This document shows, piece by piece, positions 44,421-54,126 of a DNA stretch of 64,000 nucleotides. The DNA lies in NCBI GenBank assembly GCA_002786065.1, contig NHNY01000031.1:125510-189509 (forward strand), read 5' to 3'. Position 1 is the stretch's first letter. Each line of letters begins with the position of its first letter. Made by a program: the position numbers and the translations under genes. The DNA comes from Microcyclospora pomicola. Lineage: Eukaryota > Ascomycota > Dothideomycetes > Capnodiales. Below the pieces are notes generated by a model. That model was not told the DNA's origin and made no database searches. It saw only the letters and a program-made list of their open reading frames with translations.

Positions 44421-45411
44421 CTACAACTTCTGCATGGCAGCAATGTCGGACGACTGGACGTAGTCCTCGAAGCCTTCGATCTGCTCCTGCAGCTCGTCAA
44501 GAGACACCTTCTCATCCTCGACGACCAAGTTGATCTGCAGTTTCTTGATGCCGAAACCAACTGCAACGAGCTTGGATGCACCCCAGACCAGACCGTCCTT
44601 TTCGATGCCGCGGACAGACTCTTCGAGGCCCTTCATGTCGGTCTCATCATCTAGGAGGCAGGTTAGTCGTCGTATCGAGTGTGATGAATGGAGAAGGGAT
44701 ATATACCCCATGGCTTCACATCCATCGTGACGACAGACTTGGCAGCAGGCTTGACCTTGCCAGCCTTCTTCTTCTTGTACTCCTCGAGTCTCTCCGCCTT
44801 AATACGCTCGGCCTCAGCATCCTCCTCCTCATCACTGCTGCCGAAGAGGTCGACTTCATCGTCGTCCTCAGCAGCCTTGGACTCGGGGGCCTTGCTTGGG
44901 TTGAGAGTGAGCGTAGAGGACTCTGGGCCGTAGGCGCTGAAGTCTTTGCTGGGGTCACCGGAGAGAGTAGAGAACTCGGACTCGAAGGTTGCAATGTGCT
45001 TGTACCAGCGGAAGGTGTGGGGGAACTGCTCAACAGCGGGCGGGGTGCTGAAGGCTTGGTAGCACTTGACATCGGCCTGGCTGGGAGCGTAGCTTTATGA
45101 CTGTCAGTATTGACGCATTCACTCGGATGATGCTCGGAAAGTGGATTTCAAAGGGTTGTCAGAGGTGCTGTGAAGCATTGGGTTTGTCGTCGTTTGTCGG
45201 GGTCTTAAGCCGACTCGGTAACACGGACCAAAGGTATTCATCACGAAAAGTAGCATGCAAGGAAATGTGGCTTACCCAACGATGTAAGACCTGGTGGTCA
45301 ACCAGTGCTCGAGAACTAAGAATGTGTGAGATGAAAGCTCAGCAGTGGAAGTGGGGTTCTCAGCAACATACGAGCGGCGCCAGCATCTTGTGCGAAGCTG
45401 ATGAAACCCAT
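44421..45411 (-). CDS. EFB1: translation elongation factor eEF1B alpha (EF-1 beta)
   Basis: Guanine exchange subunit that recharges eEF1A with GTP. Four exons: 45411-45372, 45315-45276, 45092-44707 and 44650-44421, giving 231 residues. The two 40-nt exons give [27 protein letters not shown], which joins [14 protein letters not shown] to complete the GST-like N-terminal domain ([16 protein letters not shown]). An acidic hinge ([17 protein letters not shown]) and a Lys-rich coil follow. The C-terminal exchange domain ends [20 protein letters not shown] .. IAAMQKL. Introns are 56, 183 and 56 nt; the long second one holds a U18-like snoRNA. Divergent from HSP78. Assignment is firm. Confidence 0.96.
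45155..45250 (-). ncRNA. snR18: box C/D snoRNA, U18 (snR18) homologue, in eEF1B intron 2
   Basis: Within the unusually long 183-nt second intron of the eEF1B gene, the sense strand has a perfect C box GTGATGA (45244-45238). The guide TTGGTCCGTGTT (45231-45220) follows, with a degenerate D' box CCGA right after it. A D box CTGA lies at 45162-45159, about 86 nt from the C box. The guide is complementary to AACACGGACCAA of 25S/28S rRNA, the segment that U18 targets for 2'-O-methylation (yeast A649/C650). Budding yeast U18 also sits in the intron of EFB1, so host gene, box order and guide all agree. Ends are approximate; the C' box and terminal stem are not clear to me. Confidence 0.85.
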
Positions 45412-45809
45412 GCTTTCGGTGGTATGTTTTTGTGTATGGAAAGAAGTTGTGGATCAGCTTCAAATGTAGTACGGCAAAAGGGAGAGTTGGTAATTGGGAA
45501 TTCCAAGATAGAAGAAGGTAGATATGTATATCGAGTGTTGACTTCAAAGGGTGACTGTAAAGTTTTCCCCTGCCATAGTCTTGGCAGGACGGAAGAATCC
45601 CTGCGGATCTATCCTCCACTACTACAACACGACCATGCTTTTGGCCCTTGCGAATGCCTACGGCGCCAAAACAAAGAGCTATTGCAGGGTGATCAGAGAT
45701 TAGTAGTGCCAATAGTCGACTTATGTATCGATCGGACAATGCTGGACCAGTTCAGACAGATACTGGGATTACAAGTGTCTTACATGCATACGATGTCTGA
45801 GACTTGATG

Positions 45810-45845
45810 TTATCTTATCTTATCTCTTCGCATCTCATCTGATAA
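45810..45845. promoter_or_regulatory. GATA-site cluster
   Basis: TTATC occurs three times back to back (45810-45824) and GATAA once at 45841-45845. Such clusters are typical of binding sites for GATA-type factors; function at this locus is inferred only. Confidence 0.4.
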
Positions 45846-45864
45846 CATCCCATCATCATGGCCT

Positions 45865-45887
45865 GAAGCTACCAGAAACAGCCAGAA
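45865..45887 (+). promoter_or_regulatory. step-type heat-shock element upstream of HSP78
   Basis: GAA triplets start at 45865, 45875 and 45885, exactly 10 bp apart in the same orientation. This matches the step-type HSE (nTTCn units separated by 5 bp, read on the other strand) used by fungal Hsf1. It lies about 100 bp before the HSP78 start codon. Confidence 0.6.
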
Positions 45888-45989
45888 TGTAGTACACATA
45901 TTGTTATAAGTGTCTCCATGCTTGTGGATTCGGCCGCTTCGTTGCATCGAAGGACTGTTGCCAAATCTCCTTAGCCTTTACATTCTCCA

Positions 45990-48362
45990 ATGCTCGTTTC
46001 AGCAGGTGCTACAGGTCGATCTATTGCCAGGCGCGTTGCGAACGTCCGGCGTCCTCTCTTGCGACCACATTCAATCCCAGCTTCGACAGCTTCGCAGAAG
46101 ATTATCCGCACTCCAGGCAGCCACTATGTTGTTCCACAACACTTCCAGAGTCGCAGCTATGCGAGCAGTCGGCCACACCCTCCTGGAGGCACGCACCGCA
46201 TGGACATGGGCGGCGAGCAAAAGCCAGCACTTGAACAGTATGGAGTGGACTTGACTGCCAAGGCAAGATCGGGGAAACTAGATCCTGTAATTGGAAGAGA
46301 CAAGGAAGTGTTGAGAACGATACAGATTCTGTCTAGGCGGACGAAGAATAATCCAGTTCTGATTGGATCCGCTGGTACAGGCAAGACTGCGATTTTGGAA
46401 GGTCTTGCGCAGCGTATCGTGAGAGGTGATGTCCCTGAGAGTATCAAGGAGAAGAGGGTTATAAGCTTAGATCTCGGGTCTCTGATCGCTGGAGCTAAGT
46501 TTCGAGGAGATTTCGAGGAGCGACTCAAATCAGTGCTGCAAGAGGTGGAGGAGGCGCAAGGGAAGGTCATATTGTTCGTTGATGAGTTACACACACTACT
46601 TGGCCTTGGCAAGGCTGAAGGAAGTATTGATGCAAGCAATCTCCTCAAACCAGCACTGTCTCGTGGCGAGCTCCAGTGCTGTGGTGCAACGACTTTGAAC
46701 GAGTATCGACAGATTGAGAAGGATGTTGCTTTGGCTCGGCGATTCCAGCCTATTCTCGTCGATGAACCGACCGTACAAGATACGATCTCGATTCTTCGCG
46801 GAATCAAGGACCGATACGAAGTACATCATGGAGTCCGGATCACAGATGGTGCACTCGTGGCTGCCGCAACATATAGCAACCGATACATCACTGATCGTTT
46901 CCTTCCCGACAAAGCCATTGATCTGGTTGACGAAGCTGCTTCAGCGCTGCGCCTACAGCAAGAAAGTAAACCAGACGCAATCCAAGCACTCGATCGTCAG
47001 ATTATGACAATACAGATTGAGCTCGAAAGTTTGCGCAAGGAGAACGACATTGCCTCAAAAGACAGACGGGAGCAGCTGGATAAGATGCTTACGCTCAAAC
47101 AGGATGAAGCAGGGGCATTGACCGAGAAATGGGAAAGGGAACGTGCCGAGATTGATGAGATCAAACAGGCCAAGGAACATCTGGAGCAGGCCAGGTTGGA
47201 GCTTGACCAAGCTCAACGCGAGGGAAATTTTGCCAAGGCGTCTGAGTTGCGATACGCAAGAATTCCGGAGCTCTCGAAGAAACTGCCAGCCGAAGAAGGT
47301 GGTGAAGGCGCGGCTCCGGCCAATTCGTCCGAAACATTGATTCACGACTCCGTCACGTCCGATGACATTGCTAGTGTCGTGGCGAAGTCTACCGGCATTC
47401 CTGTTCAAAAGCTCATGGCAGGCGAGATAGAGAAGCTCGTTCATATGGAGGACACTCTTCGGCAGTCTGTGAAAGGACAAGATGAAGCATTGACTGCAGT
47501 CGCCAACGCCGTTCGCATGCAACGTGCTGGTCTCTCTGGGGAGAATCGTCCCATGGCTAGCTTCATGTTCCTCGGTCCTACCGGAACTGGTAAAACAGAG
47601 CTTTGCAAGAAGATGGCTGAATTTTTGTTCTCTACTGAATCCGCCGTCATTCGCTTCGATATGTCAGAGTTCCAAGAAAAGCACACTGTTTCACGTCTCA
47701 TCGGGTCTCCAGCAGGTTACGTAGGCTACGAAGACGCCGGGCAGCTTACTGAAGCTGTCAGGAGGAAGCCTTACGCCGTGGTTCTGTTTGACGAATTCGA
47801 AAAAGCACACCGCGACATCTCTACGCTCCTCCTTCAAGTGCTTGACGAAGGCTATTTGACAGACGCACAAGGTCGTAAGGTCGACTTCCGCAACACTATG
47901 ATCGTTCTCACCTCCAACCTGGGCGCCGAAGCACTTATCGCAGCACAAGATATCAGTGCTGAGGTCAAGCAGACCGTTCTAGACGTTGTGCAGGCATCAT
48001 ACCCACCAGAGTTCCTCAACCGCATCGACGAGTTCATTGTATTCTCCCGCTTATCGAAGGATGCTCTGCGAGATATTGTCGACATTCGTCTGCACGAGTT
48101 ACAGAGAAGGCTGGATGAACGTCGCATCACGATCCGTGTCCCTGGCGAGATTAAAGATTGGCTGTGCGAGAAGGGTTACGACCCGCGCTATGGTGCTCGA
48201 CCACTGAACCGGTTGATCGGAAAGGAAGTGACAAATTCGCTGGCGAACAAAATCGTCAGCGGTGAAGTCCACAGCGACCAGATTGTGGAAGTGAAATTCA
48301 AGCAGAATGTCGATGGCTTGGATCTTGAGGTCGTGGGAGAAAGTGGCAAGTCCACGATGTAA
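45990..48362 (+). CDS. HSP78: mitochondrial ClpB-type disaggregase Hsp78
   Basis: A 790-residue intronless Hsp100/Clp ATPase. Residues 1-60 are Arg/Ser-rich, a mitochondrial presequence; the long ClpB N-domain is absent, as usual in Hsp78. NBD1 has Walker A GSAGTGKT (126-133) and Walker [11 protein letters not shown] coiled-coil middle domain follows (about residues 330-450, [20 protein letters not shown]). NBD2 has GPTGTGKT near residue 530, [11 protein letters not shown], and the arginine/sensor block [10 protein letters not shown]. The C-terminus [15 protein letters not shown] is the Clp sensor-2 motif. It refolds and disaggregates matrix proteins with mtHsp70. Assignment is firm. Confidence 0.97.
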   Translation: MLVSAGATGRSIARRVANVRRPLLRPHSIPASTASQKIIRTPGSHYVVPQHFQSRSYASSRPHPPGGTHRMDMGGEQKPALEQYGVDLTAKARSGKLDPVIGRDKEVLRTIQILSRRTKNNPVLIGSAGTGKTAILEGLAQRIVRGDVPESIKEKRVISLDLGSLIAGAKFRGDFEERLKSVLQEVEEAQGKVILFVDELHTLLGLGKAEGSIDASNLLKPALSRGELQCCGATTLNEYRQIEKDVALARRFQPILVDEPTVQDTISILRGIKDRYEVHHGVRITDGALVAAATYSNRYITDRFLPDKAIDLVDEAASALRLQQESKPDAIQALDRQIMTIQIELESLRKENDIASKDRREQLDKMLTLKQDEAGALTEKWERERAEIDEIKQAKEHLEQARLELDQAQREGNFAKASELRYARIPELSKKLPAEEGGEGAAPANSSETLIHDSVTSDDIASVVAKSTGIPVQKLMAGEIEKLVHMEDTLRQSVKGQDEALTAVANAVRMQRAGLSGENRPMASFMFLGPTGTGKTELCKKMAEFLFSTESAVIRFDMSEFQEKHTVSRLIGSPAGYVGYEDAGQLTEAVRRKPYAVVLFDEFEKAHRDISTLLLQVLDEGYLTDAQGRKVDFRNTMIVLTSNLGAEALIAAQDISAEVKQTVLDVVQASYPPEFLNRIDEFIVFSRLSKDALRDIVDIRLHELQRRLDERRITIRVPGEIKDWLCEKGYDPRYGARPLNRLIGKEVTNSLANKIVSGEVHSDQIVEVKFKQNVDGLDLEVVGESGKSTM

Positions 48363-48622
48363 GCTACCGATAAAGTAATGGGTGCTGTATGATATGTTCG
48401 AACAGGTCAGAAAGGAACGAGACACGCCGCTCAATGATAGACGATAATCTGTAAATACACCTTTATTCCTTGAACATTTCTCAATGTTAGGTACATATGG
48501 ACGTCAATCCATGAAAATGAGTAATTGGATTTGCCAAATGAGCCGCCCGCCGTCGAACTAGACAAGAACTTGCGATTTTGACGCGCTCCACAACTTTTGC
48601 TCGTCTTCATCACCATATCCTC

Positions 48623-49825
48623 TCATACATCAATGTATAAGTTAGATCTTCGTACACGCCTCATCCTGGTAGCGCTTCGCTTGGTGATCTGCCCATCTTG
48701 GCATGACGTGCCAGGCGCCACACTTTGCCAGACGACGCTCCCCTGGTTACATAGTCCAAAAAGAGTGGTTCCGTTACAGACCAGGGCACCATCTTCAGTA
48801 CATGTCGTGGATGCAGCGGTAGACGACGCATTGCTGTCAGGTGCTGCCTGGCCGGAGTTGCTTGTAGATGTGGCAGTTGAGCTTGCGAGGGCGAAAGTCA
48901 TGCTATCTGAAGAATAGGCTGCGACTGTTGATGACACAGGCGATGATGTCGAGCTAGCATATGCGGACACAGAGCTAGAGTCAGAGCTGACAGCACCGCT
49001 GTTCGTAGGGTATGCAATACTCGACGACTGCTGTCCGTTGCTATTATCCGGGCTGGCTGTTGCTGTGGCCGTTGAAGCGCCGGAGATGGTACTTGTGACA
49101 TTGGTCGCGCTACCATTATTACTTCCGCTGTTTTGTGAAACACCTTGTGTCTGAGCTGCAGCAGATGCCGCGCACGAAGGCCCTGTGGCAGATGCAGCTT
49201 TTAGAGCGAAGTCGGAAGCAGTGACCACATCGTTACCAGGATCTGGAATAATGACATTCATGCCATCTGGGACACCGCAATAAGCTGGGGGCATGTTGAT
49301 GAGGTATTGCGAAGGAAGGGAGTCGTAGTAATCGTTGTTGTCTGCGCCCCCAGTGAGCGTGATCGGCGCACAGCCCATATATAGTTCGCGGTTGCCGATC
49401 TCGTTGTACCACGTCCACGCGAAGGTCATCTTGCCATTGGGCATCTCCTTCGTTAGCGTGTAGGTGAGGTTGGCCACAGACGATACCACCGGACAGTCTC
49501 CTTCGTAGACCTTGATCAATTTGAATACCGAGTCGGCCGTTGGGTTCTCGTCCAGGCTGATGGCGACCTGGCAGGTGCCTCCACCATGAGTGGTGGACCC
49601 GTAGAAGCTCATGATGTTGCTTTCGCCAGCGATGATGTCGTTCATGCCGTTCAAGGTATAGTCATTTCGACAAGGGTAATCCGACCCCGATGGTGAGAGT
49701 GGAGATGTAGGCCACGGGCTGATGGACCCATACGGAATGGGGACCTGGAGAGCCATGTGCGCCTGCGTGAGGCCACACAGTACGGCGAGAAAAGGAAGAG
49801 CTGCAGCATGAGGTGGAGGGTACAT
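48623..49825 (-). CDS. AA11-type lytic polysaccharide monooxygenase (chitin-active) with C-terminal binding module
   Basis: A 400-residue intronless secreted enzyme. The signal peptide (ALPFLAVLCGLTQA) is followed directly by His23, the N-terminal copper ligand. The second histidine-brace ligand is His80 in STTHGGGTCQVA, a motif of the AA11 family. YPCRNDYTLNG, KLIKVYEGDCP and MTFAWTWYNEIGNRELYMGCAP follow, the latter holding the buried aromatic residues. A long Ser/Thr-rich linker joins a small Cys-containing module (CTEDGALVCNGTTLFGLCNQGSVVWQSVAPGTSC) like the putative chitin-binding module often attached to AA11. Predicted to cleave chitin oxidatively, in cell-wall remodelling or use of chitinous substrates. 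Convergent with HSP78 (260 bp gap). Confidence 0.9.
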   Translation of the reverse strand: MYPPPHAAALPFLAVLCGLTQAHMALQVPIPYGSISPWPTSPLSPSGSDYPCRNDYTLNGMNDIIAGESNIMSFYGSTTHGGGTCQVAISLDENPTADSVFKLIKVYEGDCPVVSSVANLTYTLTKEMPNGKMTFAWTWYNEIGNRELYMGCAPITLTGGADNNDYYDSLPSQYLINMPPAYCGVPDGMNVIIPDPGNDVVTASDFALKAASATGPSCAASAAAQTQGVSQNSGSNNGSATNVTSTISGASTATATASPDNSNGQQSSSIAYPTNSGAVSSDSSSVSAYASSTSSPVSSTVAAYSSDSMTFALASSTATSTSNSGQAAPDSNASSTAASTTCTEDGALVCNGTTLFGLCNQGSVVWQSVAPGTSCQDGQITKRSATRMRRVRRSNLYIDV

Positions 49826-52311
49826 TTTCGAGACCGGTGGTTAAGGACAGAGAAAGTTGATCAAAGGCCGAAATGATACTCCAGTCCGGCTGAAGCAAGT
49901 GTGGCAATGTGAAGATGAACGGTAAGTATATACAGAAGGAGAATAAGAGACAAATTGTGCTTGCATAGAAAGAGTATATGGAAACAATATCACCTTGTAA
50001 GAGGAAGCAGATATATACTTGTCTTTGAACGAGCTCCGCACGCTCTGTATATTCTCCGTATGTCGCGGCAACCGCTCAACACCTCAGTACCATTGGCAAC
50101 GCCATGGCTCTGATCAAGAAGCAAGAGAAACCTGTACGTCGGTCAAGATGCTGAAACGGAGCCTCAGCATAGCTGGTTGGGCATCGCAAGAATGCTCGGT
50201 CCAATTGTGAAGCAGTATGGCCTCAGCGGTGTGTGAGAGGAACCCCGGAGACGGCCACTGCCATCGGTGGGAAGGCCAAGGACAGTCCCGGGCGTGAAGC
50301 AGCATCGAATCGACTCTCTGCTATGACCGTCCTTCTTGTCGAGGTCAGTCCTCACCATCGACCGGGAGTAGCGGCGTGCGAATCAAATTGGAGGTGAAGT
50401 CGATTTGTGAAACACAAGCGTAGAGACCACGCTAGCTCACGCGACTAAAGCCACGTGATCTTGAGATCGATATGAACAACATATTTATCTAGATGCTCTT
50501 CAGTAGTCTAAAGCTCTCTAAGTAACAGATCTAGAAGATGATGTAGGAGTTCTACCCTTTATATGCTTGAAGATGTTTATTAGTCAGCTTACTTACATCA
50601 TGTATGTCTTTTGCTTACGATTATTACACATCCACCTTAGGTATTCATACCTCGAGGGGAATGGTGTAGCATGTTATGTTTAAGTTCTTGCTAAATGTCT
50701 AGCTAGATGCTAAGTTGACTAGCGACTACATTGCACTATTCGGTCTACGCTTCGATGTCCTAGACTCGGCGGACTAGATACTTACCTTATGGTATCGAGG
50801 CATCGTCCCTCCTTGTCCGACAAAATGGTCGAATCCATCACAAACAGCCAGCTGAAGATGATACATTTATCTAAGCGAGAGAGTCAAAAAAGAGTTCATA
50901 CTCTTGCTCGTGAGATCACAGTATCCCCGCTGAAGAAGTTGTTCGAGTGAGAGCACGGGGATTCATCGCTAGGGTCTCCTGCAGGCTGCACCTAAGGCAG
51001 AGCGGCTGGTAGCAGATTTTGTATGTGCGAAGCCTCGCTGCTGTATATTTAACCTTTTGCTTCGGCGTTCTGACAGGCTTGCTACTGGAGTATGGAGGCT
51101 GAGAACTCGGGGCCGGGCGGCATTGTGGTGCTGCATAGCGACGTATTGGTTTAAAGGTAGCTAGAGTTATACTCTCTCTTCATCCTACCCGCTTTGGTCA
51201 TATTGATCGCTGACTATATTCTGGGTTCAGTGATGCTGACAGTTTGGGCGAGAGTCAGTGTCATGGTAACATTGACCACCGACGTTTGGAAGGAAAGCAT
51301 TTCAAAGTATCCAACGCGCACTCGTCATAGTTGTGCCCACAGAAGTGGTGAGGCTTTTAGGTTTCGGACTTCTTGCCACGAATGAGATGGCGAATGCTGA
51401 CAGTGGTACACTCATCTTTCAAAGTGAGATCGTCATCTTGATGTCAAGGAATCTAAGGCGTAGAGTCAATCTAAGTAGTATCTGCAACTGCCCTGCATCC
51501 TCAGTCAGTACACTAGCAGAGTCGATGATCAGCTTCGCAGTTTTCGCCGACATTCTGAGTGTGACAGTATGGTTCGCTCGGCGTCGAGCAATAGCCATGT
51601 CCTGGCACGCTTCGAGATACATCTATTATGTGAGTAAACCCGACATTTCAATGACGAGTAGTTCGCACAAGAAGACGAGGACGTTGAGAAGCTCAGAGGG
51701 AAAGAAGAGCACGCCAGGACTATAGCCGTTGGGATCAGTGATCAGCGTAGCTGTGCTTGGCAGGACGGGGTTGTCAAGTTTCGAGGCTTCTTCGGTGGGT
51801 TTGTGACACTTCGCACGCCACGAGAACTCCACTCACTGCTGTCATGGCGTCCATGGTCGTGGTGGCGAGCCATTGAATGGCGGTATGAGATGCTTGATTC
51901 TGCTGCGAAGTTCAATGCGAGATAGCGATACATGCACCTTTCCCGCTGGAGTACACAACCTGGGGTAGTTCGAGTCTCTACCTGCTGCAATCCTGATCCT
52001 TTCACGCAGATCTCATGCTCGATCTGATTGGCGTCTTCCCCAAGCTCTGCTGTATACTTCCCTTCGGCGTGAACTACACAGCTTGGTCGGAACCCTGTGC
52101 ATGAACACAGATCGTTCGTTGGGGAAGATGTGCGACATGAACTGTTGGTCCGCGGCGTGTACGTCTTCGATGTCTTGCTAGCCTACTCGCATGATCTGAA
52201 GATGAGCATATAAGCACAGCCAGTCAGTCGAAATCCTGTCGGGTCTCCATCAAAGCTCTCTCATCCACTGCCGAATTCACTTTTTCCCGCACTTCCCTCA
52301 ACTGCCCAGAT
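49826..52311. other. gene-poor, AT-rich interval
   Basis: About 2.5 kb. The left end is the LPMO promoter. From about 50450 to 51100 the sequence is clearly AT-richer than the neighbouring genes, full of CTAG/TCTAGATGCT-like words (TAGATGCT near 50491 and 50704), and lacks long frames. It may be a degenerate repeat. From 51400 to 52000 several minus-strand frames (51419-51622, 51626-51832, 51742-52005) adjoin but cannot be joined into a recognisable product. No gene is supported. Confidence 0.45.
50450..51100. repeat. possible degenerate repeat relic (AT-rich)
   Basis: A marked drop in GC, repeated TA-rich words and no coding frame suggest an old repeat, perhaps altered by repeat-induced point mutation. 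No terminal repeats or target-site duplications could be found by eye, so family and limits are unknown. Confidence 0.25.
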
Positions 52312-52964
52312 ATGGCTCGCCTTTTCTTCTTATGCCTTGCGGCATTGTGCTCGCTGTTGGTCGTCCAGGCTGTTCATGTGGAGATCGTTGCAGAGCCTGC
52401 GTCGGAGGATGGCCTCTACTCCTACACCATCCACATCACCAACTCGACCAACCCACAGATGCGCGCGCAGATCCTCGACGGCACCAACAGAGACATTACC
52501 ACGTTGGGGGTCTCCTCATCCAACAGCACCGTCCCAGCTCCGAATACTTCGTCGAGGATAAGATCCCTCGCGAACATGTTCAAGAGACAGACCGACAACA
52601 GTGATTGCTCATCACAGTCGACTAGCCCGACTGGAAGCACCACCAGTGTTGTCGGCCTCCTGGGCAGCTCGTCCTCTTCCGAATCTGCTAGCAACGGCAC
52701 GAGCTCGTCGTCATCTTCGGCCTGTGGTAAGTCAAACGCGCTTGTGTATAGGGCATTTTAAGCTCAGCCCTGACGATTGGGACAGAGTTCGGTGGCGGAT
52801 GTACTTCCAGCGCATCTGCCGCATGCCCGTTCACGGCCGACAACAGCACTGCCAACAACTCGTCCACAAGCTCCTCTCTCTGCGGGTCCGGAAGTTCGAC
52901 GGACAGTGCATCGTTCATCCAGATTGGTCCTTTGAACAGCGGGCCTCTGGTTGGCACTGGCTAG
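52312..52964 (+). CDS. small Ser-rich secreted protein
   Basis: Two exons, 52312-52726 and 52786-52964, with a 59-nt intron (GTAAGT donor, CTGAC branch, GACAG acceptor), give 197 residues. A strong signal peptide (LFFLCLAALCSLLVVQAV) precedes a short folded-looking segment (VHVEIVAEPASEDGLYSYTIHITN). A Kex2-like KR site follows (MFKRQTDNSDC), then a Ser/Gly-rich region with six or so Cys (SACEFGGGCTSSASAAC .. SSSLCGSG). Without the splice the frame ends early after NALVYRAF. No domain recognised; a cell-wall or effector-like secreted protein is the natural guess. Confidence 0.7.
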
Positions 52965-54126
52965 AAGTTGAAGGATAATCCTCATATACATTTTATGACA
53001 CGAGCTTTGCCGTTATAGCTTGACTACTCGAACGCCCCTGTGGGCTGAGAGCAAGAACGAATCCCTTTTAGCATTACAGCTTCAAGCTGTGCATGTACTC
53101 TCACCTTCACCTACGTCAGCAAGCTCTCATAAGAAGTGATCCAGTGGCCAAAGGAGTGCGGGCGTGGCTCAACGTGCATAGGGTGGGTCGTTCCTCCCGC
53201 GGATCGACCTCATGGCAAAACGCCATCCGTATTATGATAGGCCGCTAACAAATTTGACCCTACGCCAGTACCGGGCACCGAGTGATGTTATGCGGTGCTT
53301 AAAGTCGCCTGGACTGCCACGTCTGAGCTCTCGACGACTGACGGTGACACTCCATCCCGATCGGGAAAGCGGACCCATCGAAAGGCTTTCAATTGATCGA
53401 CAAGGCTGTAACTGTTTCAATTTTCGATATGTATCTAACTTTGTAGCATATATTTTAGCTTTGTAGATATCATCGCCATTCATGGGGTGGAAGAGCGATT
53501 CTGTTCCATCTCACTATTAGGTTTGCCTAGACAGCGAAGGTCTAATCGTTCGGTGCTGCTGACTAGGTAGGCCTCGCATCTGTGCCGTCCATCAATCTGC
53601 CGTGCGTTCTCGAAGGCGTAGTTGGCGCTGGTGTCAGGCGACTGGCGAATGCCATGTCAAGGTATGAATCAATTGGGCAAAGTCAGGATGGTCTCGCCGG
53701 GCCAGGATACCGTTCGACTGCAATCAAGTGTCGAAGAAATCACGAGTGTCCTCAAAATCTATCCAGCATAGGTATGCCTTGACTTGCGGGCGTTCCAAAG
53801 TCAGTACCACTTCAAACGATTTATGCACTAGATTGCCCCGGGAAGACAGAAGTTTGTATCATTATGGAGACTTTGCCAAGCATGGCAGGCATTGGCTCAC
53901 TTTGAACGTGTCGTATGAAGGGCACGAGTCACTCAAAGTCAAAAGAAACGGATATTTCAGCAGCTACTAACGCATGGCACGAAAGGTCAGGCCAAAGCTT
54001 GAATCTCGAAAGAATGAGTTGAAATGCTGGCGAACTCCGCAGCTTGGTATCTATACAAACCTCGCAACGCTTTTATCTAGCTTTCTTCTCGTAAACGCCA
54101 CATAGCTCTACATAATAGACACCTTA
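52965..54126. other. intergenic, no gene seen
   Basis: About 1.2 kb between the secreted protein gene and the 3' end of SLP2. Short frames at 53212-53466 and 53728-53970 have no support. Confidence 0.45.

Larger units (their letters stand above)
45412..45989. promoter_or_regulatory. divergent promoter region of eEF1B and HSP78
   Basis: 578 bp between two ATGs. It contains three tandem TTATC (reverse GATAA) at 45810-45824, a further GATAA at 45841, and a step-type heat-shock element at 45865-45887. Open frames crossing it are shadows. Confidence 0.6.

Noticed and set aside
45097-45807. A 236-codon plus-strand frame across the eEF1B introns and promoter
   Set aside because: It is antisense to eEF1B exons and to the U18 snoRNA, starts inside an intron and has no recognisable domain.
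51333-52005. Possible small gene on either strand (130-codon plus frame; three minus frames)
   Set aside because: The minus frames could not be joined by sensible introns, and neither strand shows a known domain.
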